NCBI GenBank assembly: GCA_003388505.1
Contig: QQVO01000064.1
Span: 62,001-126,000, forward strand
Direction of reading: 5' to 3'
DNA: 64,000 bases
From: Planctomycetota bacterium
GTDB lineage: Bacteria > Planctomycetota > Planctomycetia > Planctomycetales > Planctomycetaceae
Shown: piece after piece, positions 9,694 to 18,582 of the stretch
Layout of the letters: each line of letters starts with the position of its first letter
Position numbering within the stretch: position 1 is the first letter of the stretch
Position numbers and translations under genes: made by a program
Notes under the pieces: model-generated
Told to the model about the DNA's origin: nothing
Database searches by the model: none
The model's input: only the letters and a program-made list of their open reading frames with translations

Positions 9694-11145
9694 ATGCCGG
9701 TCTCGCCCATTGCCGGCTCGCGATTGTTGACGGCCGTGGTTGCGGTCGCGCTGGTCGTGCTGACGGGCGTGCGTGCCGACGCCTCGGATCTGAAGCTGTG
9801 GGAACCGGCGGAATCGGCCGCTGCCGTCGAGGAGGAGTCGACGGGCGATGCGGTGTTGGAGCTTGTTGACCGACAGCAGGCCGAGATCGATCAACTGCTG
9901 CGGCGACTGGAGGCTGTTGAGGCGCGGGCCGCTGAGGCGCCCGATTCGCGGCTGCGGTTCGGTTATGACCGTGGTTTCTTTGCGTCGAGCCCGGACGGAA
10001 TCCGACTGGGCGAAACGACGGCTCCGTTTCTGCTGAAGCTGAACAGTTGGATGCAACTGCGGCACACGGTGTTCGAGTCGGAGGGAATGACAGCCGACCA
10101 GAACGACATCGAATTCGAGCGATTGCGGCTCGTGCTGAGCGGACATGTCTATACGCCCGATCTCAAGTTCTTCACCCAGATCGACGGCGACAGCGACCAG
10201 GGGGAGCTGGCCGACTGGCTCGATTACTACGTGCTGTACGACATCGGGCACGACGCGCTGGGGCTGGATCAAAACCATCTTCGAATCCGCGCGGGCAAAT
10301 GGAAGCTCCCGTTTAATCGAACGCGAGCGGAATCGGGCTGGAAGTTGCAGTTCGCCGATCGCAGCGTGGCCAGTTCGTTCTTCGACATCAACCGCAGTCT
10401 GGGCGCGAGCCTGCTGGGTCAGATCATGATTGACGAGACTCCGCTGGCGTGGGAAGCGGCGGTCTTCAACGGTTTCAACACACAGGGTTTCGTGCCAGTG
10501 CGCTCGGGGCAACTCGACCGGAATCTCGCCACCTCGGCCCGCTGCACGATCGATCTGCTTGGTGAATGGGGGACGGACGGCGAGCCGGACCTGACGCAGC
10601 ACGAGAACCCGGCGATCCGTGCGGGCGGGGGATTCGCCTACTCGCGAGTTGATGCGGAGGGGCTTCGTGAGTTGGAAAGCATCCGGGCCGTCGATTCGGG
10701 GGCCGTGCTGGCGACGATCCTGCCGCCGGGCGTGGACGCGTTCAACGTCTTTCTGTATGCGGCGGATCTGAATTTCAAATGGCGCGGGTTGAGCGTCTTG
10801 AGCGAGGCGTACTTCCGGCGGATCAACCAGTTTTCCGGCGGACAGGTTGCGGACCTGTTTGACCGCGGGTTTCTGGTTCAAAGCGGTTATTTCGTGTGCC
10901 CGAACAAACTGGAACTGGTCGGTCGCTGGTCGCGGATCGTCGGCGACTCGGGCACGCTGGGGGACCGGCGGCAGAGCGCCGATGAAGTGGCGGGGGGAGT
11001 GGTGTGGTACATTCGCGGCCACTTCGCGAAGCTCACCTTCGACGTCACACGGGTCAACGGAACGCCGATTCGTGACCCGGCCCTCAATCTGCTGCCGGGC
11101 GACGACGGGATCCTGTATCGCTCGCAGTTTCAGCTCTGGTTCTGA
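9694..11145 (+). CDS. outer-membrane porin, phosphate-selective porin O/P-like
   Basis: A 483-residue beta-barrel. ATG 9694 (MPVSPIAGSRLLTAVVAVAL) gives a standard signal peptide ending near VRADA; the earlier in-frame ATG at 9622 would add 24 residues in front of it and is less likely. A short coiled segment follows (VLELVDRQQAEIDQLLRRLE), as in porins that trimerise, then the barrel with FERLRLVLSGHVYTPDLKFF, LRIRAGKWKLPFNRTRAES and WSRIVGD. The C-terminus QFQLWF ends in phenylalanine, the BAM recognition signal. OprO/OprP-like proteins pass anions such as phosphate, but planctomycete members are numerous and substrate is not predictable. The gene diverges from the hybrid kinase. Confidence 0.82.
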   Translation: MPVSPIAGSRLLTAVVAVALVVLTGVRADASDLKLWEPAESAAAVEEESTGDAVLELVDRQQAEIDQLLRRLEAVEARAAEAPDSRLRFGYDRGFFASSPDGIRLGETTAPFLLKLNSWMQLRHTVFESEGMTADQNDIEFERLRLVLSGHVYTPDLKFFTQIDGDSDQGELADWLDYYVLYDIGHDALGLDQNHLRIRAGKWKLPFNRTRAESGWKLQFADRSVASSFFDINRSLGASLLGQIMIDETPLAWEAAVFNGFNTQGFVPVRSGQLDRNLATSARCTIDLLGEWGTDGEPDLTQHENPAIRAGGGFAYSRVDAEGLRELESIRAVDSGAVLATILPPGVDAFNVFLYAADLNFKWRGLSVLSEAYFRRINQFSGGQVADLFDRGFLVQSGYFVCPNKLELVGRWSRIVGDSGTLGDRRQSADEVAGGVVWYIRGHFAKLTFDVTRVNGTPIRDPALNLLPGDDGILYRSQFQLWF

Positions 11146-12080
11146 GCGTTCCAGCCCGCGTTATTCATCAAGAATTGCACCACGGAGACACAAAGTGCAC
11201 GGAGAAAAAGACTTGAGGCGAACTTCTACGCGCAGAATGTTCGACATTGTGTGCTGCCTTCGATGAAATCGGCGGGCCGCTGGGCGTGACTCCTGACGCG
11301 ATTCCAGCACGGTTGGCGCGTGAGAATGGACACGATCCGTTCATCATCTCACGACAAATGCGCGCCATGCGGCGCCGATGCTGTGGCCCGCACGCCCAAA
11401 CTCCTCCGTGCCTCCGTGGTGAGTAATCCGCGCTAGCGCGGGCCGGGAGGGGGCGAACGGGCGCGCGACGCTGTTGTTTGCACACATCTCTCGATCCCCG
11501 ATTGAGTGACTCTCCGAGAGATTCGAATGGAACGCGGATGGTCACGGATGGGACCGATTTTCGCTGATTGCTTTCTATGGAGTGCGGAGTATTCCCGCCT
11601 GGATCGATGCGGCCTCGACGCTGCCGCCTTCTTGAGGAAGTTCCGGCAAAATCCGTGCTATCCACGGTGAGAGTTTGTCGTCCTGCGCAAATTGTGGCGT
11701 TTGTCCGTAGCGCACGCTGCCAGCGTGCGTCAGCGGCCTTTGCGATCAGCGGGACGCACGCAAGGCTGCGTGCGCTACGTGGTTGGGGTGCGGGCGACGG
11801 CCGCGCTGGGGAAATCCGTGTCCCATTCGAGAATCCCCTGGGCTTGGTTCCTCGGGTCCAACCCGAGACGAGTTGTATGTAATGGACGGGGGCGCGACGC
11901 GGTCCTGCGGGGCGCGAGAAATCTGTACGGTCTGGATTGTGGAACCGGTTGCGGCTGTCGTATTCTCAAGCATGCGGAAAAAGCGCAACTGAATCCGCAC
12001 TCACCTCTTCGGGATTGGTGCTTTCGCGAGAGGCGCTCCGCCTGAACGCTCGTGATTGAGGGACCAGGAGTCTGACAACC
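11146..12080. other. intergenic region made of short repeats
   Basis: No believable gene. It contains a CACGGAG-type motif at about 11177-11205 that returns in reverse complement near 11402-11423 (CTCCGTGCCTCCGTGG), a nested palindrome at 11706-11780, and the leader of the response-regulator gene at 12081. Such patchworks are common in planctomycete spacers. Confidence 0.5.
11706..11780. repeat. nested palindrome (cruciform-like repeat)
   Basis: Outer arms CGTAGCGCACGC (11707-11718) and GCGTGCGCTACG (11769-11780) are perfect reverse complements. Each also forms its own smaller hairpin with neighbouring sequence (about 11713-11729 and 11757-11774). The left 27 bp (11706-11732) recurs in inverted orientation at 18583-18609 with one mismatch. 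Confidence 0.7.
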
Positions 12081-12992
12081 ATGCCGCGCATCCTCATCGT
12101 TGACGACTCTCCGACTGACCTGCAGGTGGCGGGCAAGCTCTTGTCGAGTGCCATCGATTGCACCGTGTTGCAGGCGCGAGACGGGGCGGAAGGCCTGGAA
12201 CAGGTGGAGTCGCATCTTCCGGACCTGGTGGTGACCGACCTCGAGATGCCGAACATGAACGGCCTGCAACTCGTCGAGACGATGCGCAAAGAGTTCCCGC
12301 TGATCCCGGTCGTTCTGATGACCGGCGCGGGAAGCGAGACCATCGCGGTGCAGGCGATCGAGAAGGGCGCTGCGAGTTATGTCCCGAAAACGGAACTGGC
12401 AGCCGATCTGGTGGACGTGGTGCAGCGAATGCTGTCGACGGCCTCGGATCAACGGGTTCGCCGGACGCTCCTGAATTACCTGACCCGCGTGGGTTACGTG
12501 CTGGAGAATGATCTGGGGCTGATTTCGGCGCTCGTTCAGGAGCTGCGGGACACACTTCGGACGCTCGGTCGCCTGGACGAGAGCAGTTGTCTCCGCTTTA
12601 CGACGGCCGTGGACGAGGCGTTGCAAAACGCGTACTTTCACGGGAATCTTGAAGTGAGTTCAAAACTCCGCGAACAGGACGCCGGGGAGTATCATGCGCT
12701 GGCCGACCAGCGACGCGGCGAAGAGCCCTACTGTCAGCGTCGGATTTCCGTCGAATTGCAGATGAACCGGGAAGAGGTTGCCGTAACGGTGACTGACGAA
12801 GGACCGGGTTTCGATCCTGCTTCGCTTCCGGATCCGACGGAGCCGGGCTTTCTGGAACGTCCGTGCGGTCGCGGCGTGCTGCTGATGCGGTCCTTCGCGG
12901 ACGAAGTTCGCTTCAACGAACGTGGCAACGAAGTGACGTTGTTGAAATCCGCAACGGCCGGAGACGGTGCGTCGATCAACGAAGATGCGTGA
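12081..12992 (+). CDS. response regulator fused to RsbW-like ATP-binding domain
   Basis: A 303-residue protein. Residues 1-125 are a receiver domain with acidic pocket D8/D9, phosphoacceptor Asp53 (VVTDLEMPNMNG), T/S switch (VLMTGAGS) and Lys in YVPKTE. After a helical linker, residues ~150-300 form a GHKL ATPase of the anti-sigma/HATPase_c_2 type: N box FTTAVDEALQNAYFHGN, G1 DEGPGFDP and G2 GRGVLLMRSF. There is no HisKA, so it is not a histidine kinase; RsbW-like domains phosphorylate or bind anti-anti-sigma proteins. It ends 2 bp before the next ATG, so the two genes are co-transcribed. A close paralog with the same architecture sits at 50848. Partner switching controlled by phosphorylation is inferred. 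Confidence 0.85.
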   Translation: MPRILIVDDSPTDLQVAGKLLSSAIDCTVLQARDGAEGLEQVESHLPDLVVTDLEMPNMNGLQLVETMRKEFPLIPVVLMTGAGSETIAVQAIEKGAASYVPKTELAADLVDVVQRMLSTASDQRVRRTLLNYLTRVGYVLENDLGLISALVQELRDTLRTLGRLDESSCLRFTTAVDEALQNAYFHGNLEVSSKLREQDAGEYHALADQRRGEEPYCQRRISVELQMNREEVAVTVTDEGPGFDPASLPDPTEPGFLERPCGRGVLLMRSFADEVRFNERGNEVTLLKSATAGDGASINEDA

Positions 12993-12994
12993 AC

Positions 12995-13753
12995 ATGACG
13001 GCTGTTTTTTCTCTGTTGATCGTGCTGTCGATTTCATTCCTGATTACACGGTTCGGTACAGCCGCCCTGACTCTGACGGGAGTGTCGCACGACCTTGCGC
13101 GGTTGCAGTCGGTGTCTGCGTTTACCGGAGTCGGCTTCACCACGTCGGAATCGGAGCAGATCGTGAACCATCCGGCACGCCGGCGGATTCTGATCGTGCT
13201 CATGATTCTGGGAAACGCGGGTATCGTCACGGCCGTGTCGACGCTGCTGCTTTCCTTTTTGGGTGCGACTGAGCGGAATCAGTGGCTTTCCCGCGGCGCA
13301 TTGCTGATCATCGGACTCGCCGTCCTGTGGCTGGTCGCCACGAGCAAATGGATTGAGCACCATCTGTCCCGTGTGCTGCAAGCCGTCCTTCAGCGATTCA
13401 CGGATCTGGAAGCGCTTGACTTTGCCGAACTGCTGGATTTGAGCGGGCGGTACACGGTCAGAACGCTGCATGTCGAAGCTGACGACTGGGTCGAGGGAAA
13501 GTCTCTGAGTGACACGCAGTTGTTTCAGGAAGGGGTGACGGTGCTTGGCATCCACCGCGAGAACGGCAGATTTCTCGGAGTCCCCCGAGGCGAGACTGCT
13601 GTAGAAACGGGCGATGGGCTTGTGCTTTACGGCCGCAAAGACCGGTTAAGCGAACTCGACGACCGCCGTCGCGGGAGTCCGGGCGACGAGGCGCACGCCC
13701 GTGCGGTTTCCGACCAACAAGAGGAACGGCGTTCGCAGCAGGCAAACGACTGA
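12995..13753 (+). CDS. membrane protein with C-terminal TrkA-C (RCK-C) domain
   Basis: A 252-residue protein starting at ATG 12995, just after the response-regulator stop. Hydrophobic segments lie at about 4-24 (FSLLIVLSISFLITRFGTA), 66-90 (ILIVLMILGNAGIVTAVST) and 99-120. The hydrophilic C-terminal half contains YTVRTLHVEADDWVEGKSL, VTVLGIHRENGRFLGVPRG and ETAVETGDGLVLYGRKD, the TrkA-C fold that binds small ligands and gates K+ channels and transporters. The loop between segments 1 and 2 (LQSVSAFTGVGFTTSESE) resembles the FTGVGFTT filter-like motif of Trk/Ktr subunits, but only a fragment of such a transporter is present. Coupling to a REC-ATPase gene suggests signal-controlled ion or ligand sensing, which is inference. 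Confidence 0.72.
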   Translation: MTAVFSLLIVLSISFLITRFGTAALTLTGVSHDLARLQSVSAFTGVGFTTSESEQIVNHPARRRILIVLMILGNAGIVTAVSTLLLSFLGATERNQWLSRGALLIIGLAVLWLVATSKWIEHHLSRVLQAVLQRFTDLEALDFAELLDLSGRYTVRTLHVEADDWVEGKSLSDTQLFQEGVTVLGIHRENGRFLGVPRGETAVETGDGLVLYGRKDRLSELDDRRRGSPGDEAHARAVSDQQEERRSQQAND

Positions 13754-13863
13754 GGCAATGTGAACGGCATGTCGCAGAGAGCGCGCTTTACGCCGAGAGC
13801 AGGCAGCCACGGAGTGTCCAATGTCTGCACAGGCGAGAGAATCCTCCGGGCGCGACACGGAAG

Positions 13864-14067
13864 CTATCGTCGTTCACCTTGGACATTGTTCGACGGTGTC
13901 TGCGGCACCCAGTCCTTGCACGCATGGTGGCCTTCGTCTTCAGGACAACAGGGCAGGGGCCCCGGTGAAAGATGCTCGAGCACATAGCCGCATGAACCAC
14001 AGACGTATCGTCCCGCATCAGCAAACGTGTGAACAGGAATCGATATTCTTGGCGGCTTGTGATTCAT
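13864..14067 (-). CDS. small cysteine-rich (zinc-ribbon-like) protein
   Basis: A 67-residue reverse-strand frame: MNHKPPRISIPVHTFADAG followed by RYVCGSCGYVLEHLSPGPL and PCCPEDEGHHACKDWVP. CxxC at Cys23/Cys26, a CC pair at 40-41, HH and Cys50 make a plausible zinc-binding knuckle, as in small rubredoxin/zinc-ribbon proteins. ATG 14067 is preceded by GAGAGGAG, with rather short spacing; an upstream in-frame GTG at 14079 is the alternative. It converges on the TrkA-C gene. Small size makes the call tentative. Confidence 0.5.
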   Translation of the reverse strand: MNHKPPRISIPVHTFADAGRYVCGSCGYVLEHLSPGPLPCCPEDEGHHACKDWVPQTPSNNVQGERR

Positions 14068-14265
14068 CGCTCCTCTCACGCGTGCTGACTTTCGACATTG
14101 CCAATTGCAAACCTGGGATCAAAGAGGAGAAGTTCCGACCAACCTCTCCGTCTGCGCCGGCGGAGGTGAACAGCGTCTGACGACGGAATGCGGGGAATTA
14201 TCGATTGGTCGGAACTCTTGGGGCGTACCCGGTCGCCTGTCGGATCTGGGACGGCCGGCGGTGGC

Positions 14266-14940
14266 TCAGGAGTCGTCCGCGTCAACCAGGGTCACGATCG
14301 ACTCGGCAGAGAATTCCCGTCCCTCAAAGAATTTCCGCTCCATGTCGCCGGTGACCGAGACCCGGTCGCCGACTTCGATCTTCTGGTAGCCCTCGTCGTC
14401 GAGGGGATCGTACGGCATCTTGTCGGTGTCGACGGTCAGACTGCGTTCGCCGGTATTAATGACAAAGTCGCTTCCGAAGGTTTCGACGTCGGTCACGATC
14501 CCCTGCACCACAGTGCCCGAAACTGCGATCGGCGTCGTGTAGGTGACAAACGTGTCCACGTCTTCGTCATCGATTGCACTGGCGTAGAAATACGTGCCGA
14601 GGTTCTCGACATACACGCTGCTGGCTTCAATCGTGGTCGTCTCGTAGAGGTCGTCGTCAACCATCCCACTCACACGGACCTTGTCTCCCTTGACGAACTT
14701 GTATCCATCGGCGTCCCGGTCTCCGTCATCCATTTCAACCGTGACGATGCCGGTGCCGTAATCCAACTCAAAGGAGTTGGCACTCACTGACTCGACCGTG
14801 CCATCAATGCTGATCCATGTCTCGTCCGCCATGAGGTAAGGGTTTTCGTCGTCGGCCCGCGCGGGCGAACTTGCCAGTATCGTCGCCGCGAACAAAGCCA
14901 ATCCGTATTTGATCAAGTTCATCCTGCATTCTGTCTGCAT
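14266..14940 (-). CDS. exported acidic OB-fold-like protein
   Basis: A 224-residue periplasmic protein. The start ATG at 14940 is set by AGGAG eight bases upstream; the signal peptide is NLIKYGLALFAATILASSP ending ARADD. The mature part has three successive beta-rich modules of about 60 residues, each with a (V/I)xG(T/M)V turn: ISIDGTVESVSANSFELD, DKVRVSGMVDDDLYETTT, IAVSGTVVQGIVTDVETF and GDRVSVTGDMERKFFEG. This pattern resembles bacterial OB-fold (YgiW/DUF5666-like) periplasmic proteins. It is strongly acidic, Asp being the commonest residue. It lies downstream of the six-BON gene on the same strand, separated by a strong terminator, and a run of nine A at 14966-14974 precedes its ribosome site. 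An envelope or stress role is inferred. Confidence 0.65.
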   Translation of the reverse strand: MQTECRMNLIKYGLALFAATILASSPARADDENPYLMADETWISIDGTVESVSANSFELDYGTGIVTVEMDDGDRDADGYKFVKGDKVRVSGMVDDDLYETTTIEASSVYVENLGTYFYASAIDDEDVDTFVTYTTPIAVSGTVVQGIVTDVETFGSDFVINTGERSLTVDTDKMPYDPLDDEGYQKIEVGDRVSVTGDMERKFFEGREFSAESIVTLVDADDS

Positions 14941-15074
14941 CTTGTCTGCTCCTCATTTGGTGTAGAAAAAAAAACTTGCCGTCGCACGAGCCTGCCGCAT
15001 GGACTGGCCCGTCCGTTAGATGATGTCGGAAGTCCGCACGGTCATCTCATCAGTTCCACGGCATTACTGACCGG

Positions 15075-15109
15075 AACAACCCGAAGACCTGAGATCTTCG
15101 GGTTGTTCG
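15075..15109 (-). terminator. strong terminator-like hairpin after the BON-domain gene
   Basis: A perfect 14-bp stem (GAACAACCCGAAGA with its complement) encloses a 7-nt loop, 22 bp past the stop of the reverse-strand BON gene. There is no long U tract, but the position and stability fit transcription termination. Confidence 0.7.
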
Positions 15110-15130
15110 ATCGCGCCGTAGGTCGGACCG

Positions 15131-16651
15131 TCACTCAATCTTGAGTTCGTTGTCCACGGAGATCGCGCCGCCTTCGATGGCGTTTTCAGCCGCCGCCTGG
15201 CGTTCGTAGTAGGTGTCGACGGTCCCGGTCAGGATCGCAGTGCCGTTTTCCACGGTTACGGAAACCTGGTCGGAATCGACGAAGGGGCTCCACCAGAGTT
15301 CGTCGTTGATCTCTTCCTCGATCTCGCTGTCCGTTGAAAAGGTGTACTGCGGATCGTAGCCGTACCATTCGTAATCGTACGGATCGTAGTCGTCCACGTA
15401 CGGATCGTAGATGTAGCTGTCGCTTTCGTCGGAGACGACAAGATTGTTGTCGACGAAGATCGCGCCCCGGACGTTCGATGCGACATCGTCGGCTTCCGCT
15501 TTCTCGAAGTAGGAGTCCACGGTGCCGAAGAGGTCCACCGTGCCGTTATCGACCGATACGGTGATCTCATAGCTTTCGGTGTAAGGGTTGCGCAGCAGGG
15601 CGTTCTCAATGCGTTGCCGGATCTCTTCGTCGGTCGGTTCTCCGTTCGAGCGGACGCGGATGCGGTTGTTCACGGAGTAAACACCGATGGTGTTCCGTGC
15701 GTCCTGTTCGGCGGCCCGCTTGGCCTTGAGATTGTCGACGGTGCCGCGCAGCGTCACGGACCCGTTGTAGACTGAGACGTCGACATTGAAGGAATTGGTT
15801 CGAGGGTCGTAGAGCAGTGCGTCGTCGACCGCCTCGGCGATTTCCGAATCGCTCAGCATTGGATGCGCCGTGTCGCGCTCGCGGTCGTCACCGGTCCAGT
15901 CTTCGACATCGAGGCCGGAGGCATCGACGTTTTCGACGCCGTAAACCCAAGCCCTCGTTCTCGCGCGGGTCTTTTCGAGCGCACTGCCGACCTCGCCCGT
16001 CAGTGAAACGTGCCCGTCATCGACGGAGACATCGACGAAGGGCGCGCCGTCGAGAAACACGTCGTGCTGCAAGCGGGCTTCGATCTCCTCTTTCAGCTCC
16101 GCATCGGTTCTTTCGTCGGGATAGTTGACGTCGATCTGATTGTCGACAGCCGTGACGCCGGCGACGCCCTTTGCGACGCGCGCGGCCAGTTGCTTTTCCT
16201 GCCAGGAGTCGGCGGCGCCGGTCAACGTGACTTTTCCGCCATCGACGGCTGCGTCGACCTGGTACGAGTCCGTCGCCGGATCGGACAGCAGTGCGGTCCC
16301 GATGTCCGCTTGAATTTCAGAATCGGTTCGCGCCACTCTCGGCTGGACGACGATCAGGTTCACAATGGACTTCACTCCGCGAACAGCTTCCGCCTGTCTT
16401 TCCGCCCGCTCTTTGGCGAGGATGTTGTCGACGGTGCCTTCCAGTGTCACGATTCCTTCCTGGCACGAGACGTCGATGTGTGTGGACACGACCGCCTGAT
16501 CGAAGAGCAATTCGTCTTCCACGTGATCGCAGAGCGCCTGGTCATCGGCCGCGTGAGACGTTGCAGTTTGTGCGGCGCCGAAGCATGCGAAGGCGAACAA
16601 AGCCGCCGCCGTCATTAGTTTCGTGTGAGTCGTCTTTGGCTTGTGTTGCAT
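15131..16651 (-). CDS. secreted protein with six BON domains
   Basis: A 506-residue exported protein. ATG 16651 is chosen over the GTG one codon upstream because GAGGAG lies eight bases before it. The signal peptide is KLMTAAALFAFACFGAAQ then ATSHAADD. The rest is six consecutive BON domains of ~65-75 residues, each starting (T/S)DxE(I/L) and containing V(D/T)xG(K/H/S/T)(V/A)xLxGxVD, e.g. QEGIVTLEGTVDNILAKE, YNGSVTLRGTVDNLKAKR and ENGTAILTGTVDTYYERQ. BON modules bind phospholipid and stabilise the envelope, as in OsmY and DolP. Six is more than the usual one to three, suggesting a membrane-spanning or multivalent tether in the periplasm. A tyrosine/aspartate-rich spacer (YIYDPYVDDYDPYDYEWYG) separates domains five and six. 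Confidence 0.88.
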   Translation of the reverse strand: MQHKPKTTHTKLMTAAALFAFACFGAAQTATSHAADDQALCDHVEDELLFDQAVVSTHIDVSCQEGIVTLEGTVDNILAKERAERQAEAVRGVKSIVNLIVVQPRVARTDSEIQADIGTALLSDPATDSYQVDAAVDGGKVTLTGAADSWQEKQLAARVAKGVAGVTAVDNQIDVNYPDERTDAELKEEIEARLQHDVFLDGAPFVDVSVDDGHVSLTGEVGSALEKTRARTRAWVYGVENVDASGLDVEDWTGDDRERDTAHPMLSDSEIAEAVDDALLYDPRTNSFNVDVSVYNGSVTLRGTVDNLKAKRAAEQDARNTIGVYSVNNRIRVRSNGEPTDEEIRQRIENALLRNPYTESYEITVSVDNGTVDLFGTVDSYFEKAEADDVASNVRGAIFVDNNLVVSDESDSYIYDPYVDDYDPYDYEWYGYDPQYTFSTDSEIEEEINDELWWSPFVDSDQVSVTVENGTAILTGTVDTYYERQAAAENAIEGGAISVDNELKIE

Positions 16652-16949
16652 CACGATCTCTCCTCTTCAGTTCATTAGCGTTTTTTTCTCATTCCCTCGA
16701 TCGGCAACTTCAACCTACGACTGTGCCGCGGCGGCGACAATGGGGGCGTTTACCAAACCAGCCCCGGAGCGCGTCTCACCCGGATCGGCCGGCGTGGTCA
16801 TTTTCCCCAACAGGCGGTGGGGGAGTCTTTCTGGTCGCAAGGGACGCCTCTCCCCGGCGGTATCTGCGGAGGAATCCCAGCGAAGCGCGCTGACTGGAAT
16901 TATCCAACGCGACGGCGGCGAGCGCCGTGTCGGGGCGTTCGCCTTGCGT

Positions 16950-18329
16950 TCAGTCGGATGAATTCGACGGGCTTGCCTCTTCGGGATTCTCGTCCTCGCC
17001 GCGGGTGCGGAGGTAGAGCTTGATGGGGACGTCGGGGTAGGGGAGGTCGTCGCGGAGGGTGTTGAGGAGATATCGCTTCCAGGGTTCGTCGAAGAGGCGG
17101 GCGTCGTTGCACTTGACGACGATGGTGGGGGGCTGGACGGCGACCTGGACGGCGAAGAAGACGCGGGGGAGCCGGTTGCGCCGGGAGGGGGGTGGATTGG
17201 CATCGACGGCGGCGCGGACGACCTTGTTCAGCCGGCCGGTGGAAACGCGGATGCGGGCCTGTTTGCCGAGTTCCTGGGTGAGGTTGATGAGTTTCTTGAT
17301 GTTGCGGGAATCCCTTGCGGTGATGAAGGCGACCGGCACGTAAGGGAGCGAGCCGAACGTGTGGGCGAGATAGTCGGCCCATTTTTCGGCGGTCATCTCT
17401 GCTTCGAGGCCGAGGTCCCACTTGTTGACGACGAAGATGCAAGGCTTGTAGTAGCGGCGGACGAATTCAACGAGTTGCTTATCGACCTGTGAGATCGTCT
17501 TCGAGGCGTCGAAGAACATGAGGACGACGTCGGCGCGGCGGATGCTCTTCTGAGCGCGGACGAGGCCGTAGAACTCGATGTCGTTGGCGAGGCTCTTCTT
17601 CTTGCGGACGCCGGGGGTGTCGATGGCGACGAAGGACTTGCCGTCGAGATCGAAGCGGACATCGACGCTGTCGCGGGTCGTGCCGGCGACTTCGCTGACG
17701 ATCATGCGGTCGGTTTCGGCGAGGGCATTGATGAAGGTGCTCTTGCCGACGTTGCGGCGTCCGACGATGGCGAGTTTGAGTTCCGGGTCGGATTCGATGG
17801 CCGCTCCTTCGGTGGTCTCCGTCTCCCGGGCGGGAGGGAGATGTTCGAGGATGGCGGCCCTGAGTTCCTTGCGATTGCGGTTGCCTTTGACGCTGGTGCG
17901 GACGAGAGGGACGTCCATGAGGGTGAGGAACTCGTAGACGTCGGTGTCGGTTTTTTCGGAGTCGCACTTGTTGACGACGAGGAGCGTGGGGCGTTCGAGT
18001 CGCCGGATGCGTTCGGCGACTTCCCGGTCGAGGGGGGTGACGCCGGTGCGGCCGTCGACGACGAAGAGAATCAGGTCGGCCTCTTCGATGGCGATTTCGA
18101 TCTGTCGCTCGATGTCGGCGGAGAGGTCGTCGGAGTCGACGATGCCGATGCCGCCGGTGTCGACGAGTTCGAAGTAACGGTCGCCTTCGTGAAACAGGCT
18201 GGCGACGCGATCGCGGGTGACGCCGGCGGTGGGGTCGACGACGGAGACGAGCCGGCCGGCGAGCCAGTTGAGGAGGCTGCTCTTGCCGACATTGGGTCGG
18301 CCGACGATGACAACCTGCGGGACGGACAT
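16950..18329 (-). CDS. der: ribosome biogenesis GTPase Der (EngA)
   Basis: A 459-residue tandem GTPase. Domain 1 has the P-loop GRPNVGKSSLLN, switch motif DTGGIG and NKCD; domain 2 has GRRNVGKSTFIN, DTPG and NKWD; a KH-like C-terminal domain follows (RLPRVFFAVQVAVQPPTIV). Der binds the 50S subunit and is needed for its late assembly. Length and motif order match the family. The start ATG at 18329 puts MSVPQVVIVGRPNVGKSS at the N-terminus, as expected. It ends with an acidic, Ser/Glu-rich tail. The gene is alone on its strand; 16652-16949 upstream of the BON gene holds no other feature I can support. Confidence 0.97.
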   Translation of the reverse strand: MSVPQVVIVGRPNVGKSSLLNWLAGRLVSVVDPTAGVTRDRVASLFHEGDRYFELVDTGGIGIVDSDDLSADIERQIEIAIEEADLILFVVDGRTGVTPLDREVAERIRRLERPTLLVVNKCDSEKTDTDVYEFLTLMDVPLVRTSVKGNRNRKELRAAILEHLPPARETETTEGAAIESDPELKLAIVGRRNVGKSTFINALAETDRMIVSEVAGTTRDSVDVRFDLDGKSFVAIDTPGVRKKKSLANDIEFYGLVRAQKSIRRADVVLMFFDASKTISQVDKQLVEFVRRYYKPCIFVVNKWDLGLEAEMTAEKWADYLAHTFGSLPYVPVAFITARDSRNIKKLINLTQELGKQARIRVSTGRLNKVVRAAVDANPPPSRRNRLPRVFFAVQVAVQPPTIVVKCNDARLFDEPWKRYLLNTLRDDLPYPDVPIKLYLRTRGEDENPEEASPSNSSD

Positions 18330-18501
18330 GGGAGGGGTGCGGGGGGTGGTCGCGTGATTCTGTTTGCGGTGGATTCAGTTTACGCGAGAGTGTGAAGGGT
18401 TGGCGACCCGTGGGCGGAGCGAGGGCGGGCGGGTGGGGAGCATTTTCGTTCCGCAGGTGATGTTGGGGTGTGCCGGTTCGTGATTCGGTGTGCCCGCGGG
18501 T

Positions 18502-18536
18502 GTGCCCAAACGGAAGTTTGGGCACAAGGTGTCAAG
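18502..18536. repeat. interspersed palindrome, copy 1
   Basis: Arms GTGCCCAAAC (18502-18511) and GTTTGGGCAC (18516-18525) are perfect complements around a GGAA loop, followed by AAGGTGTCAAG. The same 35 bp recurs at 45542-45576 with one base changed in the loop, and one half-arm is at 25510-25519. It is intergenic; together with 18583-18609 it occupies the gap 18330-18829, which otherwise shows nothing. Confidence 0.75.
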
Positions 18537-18582
18537 CGCTGCGCTTTTCGAACGGATTGCACCCCGATGTCAGGTCAACGGT

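Noticed and set aside
11168-11665. A 165-residue reverse frame in the 11-12 kb spacer
   Set aside because: It covers the CACGGAG repeats and has no family features.
13760-13987. A forward 75-residue frame over the small Cys-rich gene
   Set aside because: No motif; the reverse frame has the ordered cysteines.
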